64,000 bases of DNA from Vibrio panuliri. GTDB lineage: Bacteria; Pseudomonadota; Gammaproteobacteria; Enterobacterales; Vibrionaceae. The notes beneath the pieces were generated by a model. It searched no databases. It saw only the letters and a program-made list of their open reading frames with translations, and was not told where the DNA came from. Below are positions 58,609 through 64,000 of this stretch, in pieces. The stretch's first letter is position 1. Each line of letters starts with the position of its first letter. A program made the position numbers and the translations under genes. The stretch is taken from positions 558,001 through 622,000 of the forward strand of contig NZ_AP019654.1 in NCBI RefSeq assembly GCF_009938205.1. Direction: 5' to 3'.

Positions 58609-59892
58609 ATGAGCCTGTTTATGAGCCTAGTCGGTATGGTAGTGCTTCTTGCTATTGCATTTGCATTCTCATCTAACCGTAAAGCTATCAACTTAAGAAC
58701 AGTGGGTGGCGCATTCGCTATCCAATTCGCACTTGGTGCATTTGTTCTTTACGTACCTTGGGGTCGCGACCTTTTAAACGGTTTCTCTCAAGGTGTATCT
58801 AACGTTATCAACTACGGTAACGATGGTATCTCTTTCCTATTCGGTGGTCTTGTTTCTGACAAGATGTTCGAAGTATTTGGTGGCGGCGGCTTTATCTTCG
58901 CGTTCCGTGTACTTCCAACACTGATTTTCTTCTCAGCACTTATTTCAGTTCTGTACTACCTAGGCGTTATGCAATGGGTTATCAAGATCCTTGGTGGCGG
59001 CTTGCAAAAAGCACTAGGTACATCACGCGCTGAATCTATGTCTGCAGCAGCTAACATTTTCGTAGGTCAAACAGAAGCACCACTTGTGGTTCGTCCGTTC
59101 GTACCTAAGATGACACAATCTGAGCTATTTGCAGTAATGTGTGGTGGTCTAGCATCAGTAGCTGGTGGTGTTCTAGCAGGTTACGCATCAATGGGTGTGC
59201 CACTAGAGTACCTAGTAGCAGCGTCATTTATGGCGGCACCAGGTGGTCTACTATTCGCGAAGATCCTTCACCCTGAAACTGACAAGCCTGAAGAAGATAT
59301 TGAAGCGGCAATGGACGGTGGTGACGACAAGCCAACCAACGTTATCGACGCAGCAGCAGGCGGTGCGGCATCAGGTCTACAACTTGCACTTAACGTTGGT
59401 GCAATGCTAATTGCATTCGTTGGCCTAATCGCACTTGTGAACGGCATGCTAGGTGGTATTGGTGGCTGGTTCGGTATGCCTGAACTGACACTAGAACTTA
59501 TCCTAGGTTACGCGTTCTCTCCACTAGCATTCCTAATCGGTGTGCCATGGGATGAAGCGATCGTTGCTGGTTCATTTATCGGTCAAAAACTGGTTATCAA
59601 CGAGTTCGTAGCTTACTTGAACTTCACTCCATACATTGGTGAAACTGCTCAAGTTGTTGCTGAAACGGGCCAAGTAATGTCTCAGAAGACAGTTGCTATT
59701 ATCTCGTTTGCTCTTTGTGGCTTTGCTAACCTATCGTCTATCGCGATTCTACTAGGTGGTCTAGGTAGCTTGGCTCCAAACCGTCGTGGTGATATCGCAC
59801 GCATGGGTATGAAAGCGGTTCTTGCTGGTACATTATCTAACTTAATGGCAGCAACAATTGCAGGCTTCTGTCTAAGCCTTGCAGCTCTGTAA
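58609..59892 (+). CDS. Concentrative nucleoside transporter (CNT/NupC family)
   Basis: This is a sodium- or proton-coupled nucleoside importer of the inner membrane. It is 427 aa and very close to the structurally studied V. cholerae CNT, by memory. It has the N-terminal scaffold helices, then [16 protein letters not shown] near residue 155 and [13 protein letters not shown] near residue 330, the two helical-hairpin substrate motifs. Codon use is strongly biased, which suggests high expression. It has its own promoter and terminator, apart from deoC. Confidence 0.92.
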   Translation: MSLFMSLVGMVVLLAIAFAFSSNRKAINLRTVGGAFAIQFALGAFVLYVPWGRDLLNGFSQGVSNVINYGNDGISFLFGGLVSDKMFEVFGGGGFIFAFRVLPTLIFFSALISVLYYLGVMQWVIKILGGGLQKALGTSRAESMSAAANIFVGQTEAPLVVRPFVPKMTQSELFAVMCGGLASVAGGVLAGYASMGVPLEYLVAASFMAAPGGLLFAKILHPETDKPEEDIEAAMDGGDDKPTNVIDAAAGGAASGLQLALNVGAMLIAFVGLIALVNGMLGGIGGWFGMPELTLELILGYAFSPLAFLIGVPWDEAIVAGSFIGQKLVINEFVAYLNFTPYIGETAQVVAETGQVMSQKTVAIISFALCGFANLSSIAILLGGLGSLAPNRRGDIARMGMKAVLAGTLSNLMAATIAGFCLSLAAL

Positions 59893-59927
59893 TTAGAGTT
59901 AGCTTAATATAGACGCCATTTGAAATT

Positions 59928-59963
59928 ATGCCCTGTAGCACTGATATGCTGCGGGGCATTTTT
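59928..59963 (+). terminator. Terminator of the CNT gene
   Basis: An imperfect stem (ATGCCC..GC / GC..GGGCAT) is followed by TTTTTCGTTTTT, 35 bases after the stop. Confidence 0.8.
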
Positions 59964-60157
59964 CGTTTTTAACCAGTATTCGTTTTTGCTTGAATGTCAG
60001 GTGTGAACTGCGATGAATACAGGGTTAAAGAATTTTGAGATACAAACCGTTTGCGCTCTATTTGCTACTACAGTTTTGCGCGGTTTCTTTATAAGGTAAG
60101 CGTCATTGATAGAATTTGGATTAAATTGCGTTCAAGTTAGCAATGAATTCTCACTAG

Positions 60158-60216
60158 CAGGTAAATGATTTACCTGACCCAGCATATAGAACAAGCCAAT
60201 TGTGGCTTTATATGCT
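60158..60216 (+). promoter_or_regulatory. Two adjacent inverted repeats upstream of deoC
   Basis: CAGGTAAA-TGA-TTTACCTG (60158-60176) is a perfect 8-bp palindrome. Just after it, AGCATATA (60181) and TATATGCT (60209) enclose a second stem AAGCCA / TGGCTT (60193-60208). The first looks like an operator and the second like a large RNA stem-loop. Regulators are not assigned. The rest of 59964-60417 shows nothing else I can support. Confidence 0.5.
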
Positions 60217-60417
60217 ATTAAAGACACCGCAATCATAGATTGTTGTGCCATAGGCCAAACTGGTACTGTGCGGTGACAAGGATAGCAATTGGGGCAAATT
60301 CGCTATTTGCCGCCGAGTCTTCAAGGAACCAAGTCCGTTCATCAATAACTGTTTCTCTGCCTATACTCAGAGAGCAACAGAGACAGTCACATTTTTGAAT
60401 ATTGATCGGAGATAGAA

Positions 60418-61197
60418 ATGAGCGATTTAAAAGCGGCAGCGTTACGTGCACTTAAACTAATGGACCTAACGACGCTAAATGACGACGACACAGATGCGAA
60501 AGTTATTTCACTTTGTCATGATGCGAAGACAGCAGTAGGTAACACAGCTGCTATCTGTATTTACCCTCGCTTTATTCCTATTGCTAAGAAGACACTTCGT
60601 GAGCAAGGTACGCCAGAAGTACGTATTGCTACTGTAACTAACTTCCCTCACGGTAACGACGATATCGAAATCGCAGTAGCGGAAACCAAAGCAGCAGTCG
60701 CATACGGTGCAGACGAAGTCGACGTAGTATTCCCTTACCGTGCTCTAATCGCAGGTAATGAAGAAGTTGGCTTTGAGCTAGTTAAGCAATGTAAAGCCGC
60801 TTGTGGTGACAGCGTTCTGCTTAAAGTCATCATCGAAACGGGTGAACTAAAAGAAGAAGCTCTAATTAAGAAAGCATCGCAAATCTGTATTGAAGCGGGT
60901 GCAGACTTTATTAAAACTTCAACGGGTAAAGTGCCAGTCAACGCAACACCAGAATACGCACGTATGATGCTAGAAGTTATTCGTGACATGAACGTAGCTG
61001 AAACTGTTGGTTTTAAACCAGCGGGTGGTGTACGTACAGCTGAAGATGCGCAAGCTTACCTAGCAATGGCTGATGAAATCCTAGGTGACAACTGGGTTGA
61101 TGCTCGTCACTACCGTTTCGGTGCATCGAGCCTACTGACTAACCTTCTTAATACATTAGAAGTAACAGACGAGAAAGCGGATCCAGCCGCTTACTAA
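60418..61197 (+). CDS. deoC: Deoxyribose-phosphate aldolase
   Basis: DeoC splits 2-deoxyribose-5-phosphate into glyceraldehyde-3-phosphate and acetaldehyde. It is 259 aa, a class I aldolase. The Schiff-base lysine is in [11 protein letters not shown] near residue 167 and the second catalytic lysine in [11 protein letters not shown] near residue 201. Codon use is strongly biased. The ribosome-binding sequence CGGAG lies before the ATG. It is first of deoC-deoA-deoB. Confidence 0.97.
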   Translation: MSDLKAAALRALKLMDLTTLNDDDTDAKVISLCHDAKTAVGNTAAICIYPRFIPIAKKTLREQGTPEVRIATVTNFPHGNDDIEIAVAETKAAVAYGADEVDVVFPYRALIAGNEEVGFELVKQCKAACGDSVLLKVIIETGELKEEALIKKASQICIEAGADFIKTSTGKVPVNATPEYARMMLEVIRDMNVAETVGFKPAGGVRTAEDAQAYLAMADEILGDNWVDARHYRFGASSLLTNLLNTLEVTDEKADPAAY

Positions 61198-61198
61198 T

Positions 61199-61323
61199 AT
61201 ACCCGTCATATTTGACGCTGCAGCGTTGTTGACTTCGTAAGTTCATCCTAATCACATAGTTATCTATGCTCATAGGAATGAACTTACTTGTCGCCTAGCT
61301 GCAACGCCAACTATTTAGGGTAT
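61199..61323. repeat. 125-bp imperfect inverted-repeat element in the deoC-deoA gap
   Basis: The element begins with ATACCC and ends with GGGTAT. Its two arms of about 60 bases match imperfectly (both contain GC-GCAGC and AAGTAAGTTCAT-like blocks, for example GTAAGTTCATCC and GGAATGAACTTAC). It would fold into a long RNA stem-loop inside the operon. It looks like a non-autonomous mobile repeat or a Vibrio intergenic repeat. Confidence 0.75.
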
Positions 61324-61429
61324 GACTGACCAAATCAGTTTATGTCTGAATAAGATAGGTCGGCAGACGGCCGCCTTGTCTTGACCTCTTTACCTTACAA
61401 CCTTACTCGCACGAGTATGGGAGGACCTA

Positions 61430-62758
61430 ATGTATTTACCTCAAGAGATCATTCGTAAAAAGCGTGATGGCGAAGTACTCACCGCTGACGAAATTAACTT
61501 TTTTATCCAAGGTGTGGCTAACAATACCGTATCAGAAGGTCAAATTGCCGCATTCGCGATGACGATTTTCTTCAATGAAATGACGATGCCTGAGCGTATT
61601 GCTTTGACATGTGCGATGCGTGATTCTGGCATGGTGATTGATTGGAGCCATATGAACTTTGGCGGCCCGATTGTTGATAAACATTCAACGGGTGGTGTGG
61701 GCGATGTGACTTCACTGATGCTTGGCCCTATGGTGGCAGCATGTGGCGGCTTTGTACCAATGATTTCTGGACGTGGTCTAGGGCACACCGGCGGTACGCT
61801 TGATAAGCTTGAGTCGATCCCAGGCTACAACATTACCCCGACTAACGAAGTGTTTGGTCAGGTAACCAAAGACGCAGGTGTCGCGATTATCGGTCAAACC
61901 GGCGATCTTGCGCCAGCGGACAAACGTGTATACGCAACGCGTGATATTACTGCCACGGTAGACAACATCTCTCTGATTACAGCGTCAATTCTATCGAAGA
62001 AATTGGCGGCGGGGCTTGAATCACTCGTGATGGATGTAAAAGTAGGTTCTGGTGCATTTATGCCAACTTATGAAGCATCTGAAGAGCTTGCGAAATCGAT
62101 CGTAGCCGTGGCAAATGGTGCTGGCACTAAGACGACTGCAATCCTAACTGATATGAACCAAGTATTGGCTTCTTCAGCGGGTAATGCAGTAGAAGTGCGT
62201 GAAGCTGTACGCTTCTTAACGGGTGAATACCGTAACCCACGCCTACTTGAAGTGACCTTGGCATCGTGTGCGGAAATGCTAGTTCTTGGTAAGCTGGCTG
62301 AAAACACAGAAGCGGCGAATGCTAAGTTGATGGAAGTATTAGACAACGGTAAAGCAGCTGAATGTTTCGGCAAGATGGTCGCGGGTCTTGGCGGTCCAGC
62401 TGATTTCGTTGAAAACTATGACAACTACCTAGAAAAAGCCGAAATTATTAAGCCAGTATTTGCTGAGCAGAGTGGTGTGGTTTCTGCCATGGATACTCGC
62501 GCGATCGGTATGGCTGTGGTTTCTATGGGTGGTGGTCGCCGCGTAGCGACAGACGCAATTGATTATGCAGTTGGTTTTGATGGCTTTATTCGTCTTGGCG
62601 AGATCGCGGATGACACTAAACCTCTCGCTGTTATTCACGCCCGTAATGAGCAGCAGTGGCAAGAAGCGGCGAACGCATTACGCAACGCGATCGTTATCGG
62701 TGGTGAGTACATGCCAACCCCTAACGTATACTGTCAAATCCGCGCTGAAGACGTGTAA
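61430..62758 (+). CDS. deoA: Thymidine phosphorylase
   Basis: DeoA splits thymidine with phosphate into thymine and 2-deoxyribose-1-phosphate. It is 442 aa. The phosphate-binding [16 protein letters not shown] is near residue 82, [19 protein letters not shown] near 117 and the [22 protein letters not shown] segment near 190. GGAGG lies about seven bases before the ATG. The gap to deoC holds the palindromic element described separately. Confidence 0.97.
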   Translation: MYLPQEIIRKKRDGEVLTADEINFFIQGVANNTVSEGQIAAFAMTIFFNEMTMPERIALTCAMRDSGMVIDWSHMNFGGPIVDKHSTGGVGDVTSLMLGPMVAACGGFVPMISGRGLGHTGGTLDKLESIPGYNITPTNEVFGQVTKDAGVAIIGQTGDLAPADKRVYATRDITATVDNISLITASILSKKLAAGLESLVMDVKVGSGAFMPTYEASEELAKSIVAVANGAGTKTTAILTDMNQVLASSAGNAVEVREAVRFLTGEYRNPRLLEVTLASCAEMLVLGKLAENTEAANAKLMEVLDNGKAAECFGKMVAGLGGPADFVENYDNYLEKAEIIKPVFAEQSGVVSAMDTRAIGMAVVSMGGGRRVATDAIDYAVGFDGFIRLGEIADDTKPLAVIHARNEQQWQEAANALRNAIVIGGEYMPTPNVYCQIRAEDV

Positions 62759-62815
62759 TTTTAACAAGGCCTGCTTTCATAATAACGATATCCAAGTGGG
62801 CCTGAGGAACGAGCA

Positions 62816-64000
62816 ATGAAAAGAGCATTTATTTTAGTCCTAGACTCATTTGGTATCGGTGCGACTGCTGATGCTGATAAATTTGGTGATGTGGGTTCTG
62901 ACACACTTGGTCATATTGCGGAGCAGTGTGATAAAGGACTTGCTGACAATGACCAACGCAGTGGTATGTTGAAACTGCCTAACCTGTCAAAACTTGGTTT
63001 GGCAATGGCGCACAAAGAATCAACTGGGCATTTCGCTCCAGGTTTGGACGCTGACGCTGAGATCATCGGTGCTTACGGTCATGCGGCAGAGCTTTCTTCT
63101 GGTAAAGATACTCCATCAGGCCACTGGGAAATTGCGGGTGTACCTGTGTTGTTTGATTGGGGGTACTTCACTGACAAATCGAACAGCTTCCCTAAAGAGC
63201 TTACCGATCGCATTCTTGCTCGTGCAGGTCTTGATGGTTTCCTAGGTAACTGCCACGCATCAGGAACACAAGTTCTGGATGATCTTGGTGAAGAACATAT
63301 GCAAACAGGTCTGCCTATCTTCTATACTTCAGCAGACTCAGTTTTCCAAATCGCATGTCATGAAGAGACATTCGGTTTAGATCGCTTACTGGAATTGTGC
63401 CAAATCGCGCGCGAAGAGCTAGCCGACTACAACATTGGTCGAGTGATTGCGCGTCCATTTATTGGTGCTGGTAAAGGTCAGTTTGAGCGTACGGGTAACC
63501 GCCGCGACCTATCGGTTGAGCCGCCAGCTGCTACCGTGCTGCAAAAGCTAGCAGATGAGAAGCAGGGTGAAGTGGTATCGATCGGTAAGATTGCAGATAT
63601 CTATGCGAACTGTGGCATCACTAAGAAAGTGAAAGCGACGGGTATTCCGGCGCTGTTTGAAGCGACGCTTGAGCAAATTAAAGCAGCAGGCGATAACACG
63701 ATTGTGTTTACTAACTTTGTTGACTTTGATTCTGCCTACGGTCACCGCCGTGATGTGGCAGGCTATGCTGCGGCACTAGAATATTTCGATGGTCGCATCA
63801 ACGAAGTACTAGAATTGATGCAAGAAGACGACATTCTGATCCTAACCGCTGACCACGGTTGTGATCCAACATGGCAAGGCACTGACCATACTCGTGAGCA
63901 CATCCCGGTATTGGTTTACGGTCAAAAGATCCCAGCAGGTTCGCTTGGCCGTCGTGACTCTTTTGCGGATATTGGTCAGACGCTAGCAGAATATTTTGCT
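62816..64000 (+). CDS. deoB: Phosphopentomutase, 3' end outside the window
   Basis: DeoB converts 2-deoxyribose-1-phosphate to the 5-phosphate that DeoC uses. The frame is open from ATG at 62816 to the window end, giving 395 residues. The family has about 406, so only the last few are missing. Alkaline-phosphatase-fold metal sites are in VLDSFGIGA at the start and [17 protein letters not shown] near residue 345. The gap from deoA is 57 bases, with GAGGAACGAG before the ATG. Confidence 0.97.
   Translation, partial: MKRAFILVLDSFGIGATADADKFGDVGSDTLGHIAEQCDKGLADNDQRSGMLKLPNLSKLGLAMAHKESTGHFAPGLDADAEIIGAYGHAAELSSGKDTPSGHWEIAGVPVLFDWGYFTDKSNSFPKELTDRILARAGLDGFLGNCHASGTQVLDDLGEEHMQTGLPIFYTSADSVFQIACHEETFGLDRLLELCQIAREELADYNIGRVIARPFIGAGKGQFERTGNRRDLSVEPPAATVLQKLADEKQGEVVSIGKIADIYANCGITKKVKATGIPALFEATLEQIKAAGDNTIVFTNFVDFDSAYGHRRDVAGYAAALEYFDGRINEVLELMQEDDILILTADHGCDPTWQGTDHTREHIPVLVYGQKIPAGSLGRRDSFADIGQTLAEYFA

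Noticed and set aside
60233..60451. 72-codon minus-strand frame before deoC
   Set aside because: It covers the deoC ribosome-binding site and start, has no recognisable product and no good start signals.

Overview
The window is core chromosomal DNA of a Vibrio (Gammaproteobacteria, Vibrionaceae), most likely the larger chromosome. The evidence is protein similarity recognised by eye, a meso-diaminopimelate-type MurE, a cytochrome bc1 operon, DegQ/DegS/ZapG/ZapE next to rplM-rpsI, the gene order ftsZ-lpxC-dciA-secA, and a deo operon next to a CNT nucleoside transporter. I see no phage, integron, CRISPR array, insertion sequence or tRNA. The first gene (parC) lacks its start and the last (deoB) lacks its end because of the window edges.

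Layout. 1-1725: end of parC. 1801-4959 (minus): degS, degQ and zapG, divergent from zapE. 6502-7338: rplM-rpsI with a structured leader. 7661-10253: petABC (bc1 complex), followed by sspA-sspB. 11541-14872 (minus): lpoA-yraN-diaA-dolP, divergent from rsmI. 15800-17098: a gene-poor interval with decayed dispersed repeats, a heptamer repeat array and rnpB, whose P3 region carries three tandem 24-nt hairpin units. 17099-32641: the dcw cluster rsmH-ftsL-ftsI-murE-murF-mraY-murD-ftsW-murG-murC-ftsQ-ftsA-ftsZ, with many 4-bp stop/start overlaps, then lpxC. 33698-38958: dciA (minus), secA, mutT, dapB. 39485-43871: carAB. 44077-49284: a TSUP permease overlapping a convergent LysR gene, grcA with tandem FNR boxes, nfo, an unlisted 37-codon basic ORF, ung, a hemerythrin protein and a DUF3545-like protein. 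49978-52512: an AGCS Na+/alanine symporter with a long leader, yaaA and a 49-codon ORF. 52548-57305 (minus): a BMP-family nucleoside ABC importer. 57631-64000: a TatD hydrolase, a CNT nucleoside transporter and deoC-deoA-deoB.

How the genes work together. The central block makes the peptidoglycan precursor (MurC-F, MraY, MurG), polymerises it at the septum (FtsW/FtsI, plus the PBP1A activator LpoA outside the cluster) and builds the divisome (FtsL/Q/A/Z, ZapE, ZapG). LpxC and SecA add lipid A and secretion control. DegS and DegQ handle envelope stress. The right end is a nucleoside salvage region: two importers of different mechanism, then aldolase, thymidine phosphorylase and phosphopentomutase that feed the sugar into central metabolism.

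No obviously new multi-gene system is present. The most unusual signals are the tandem-expanded rnpB P3 domain, the small ORFs at 47516 and 52363, several unexplained palindromes in promoters and leaders (lpxC, dapB, deoC, ung-hemerythrin), and a 125-bp inverted-repeat element inside the deo operon.
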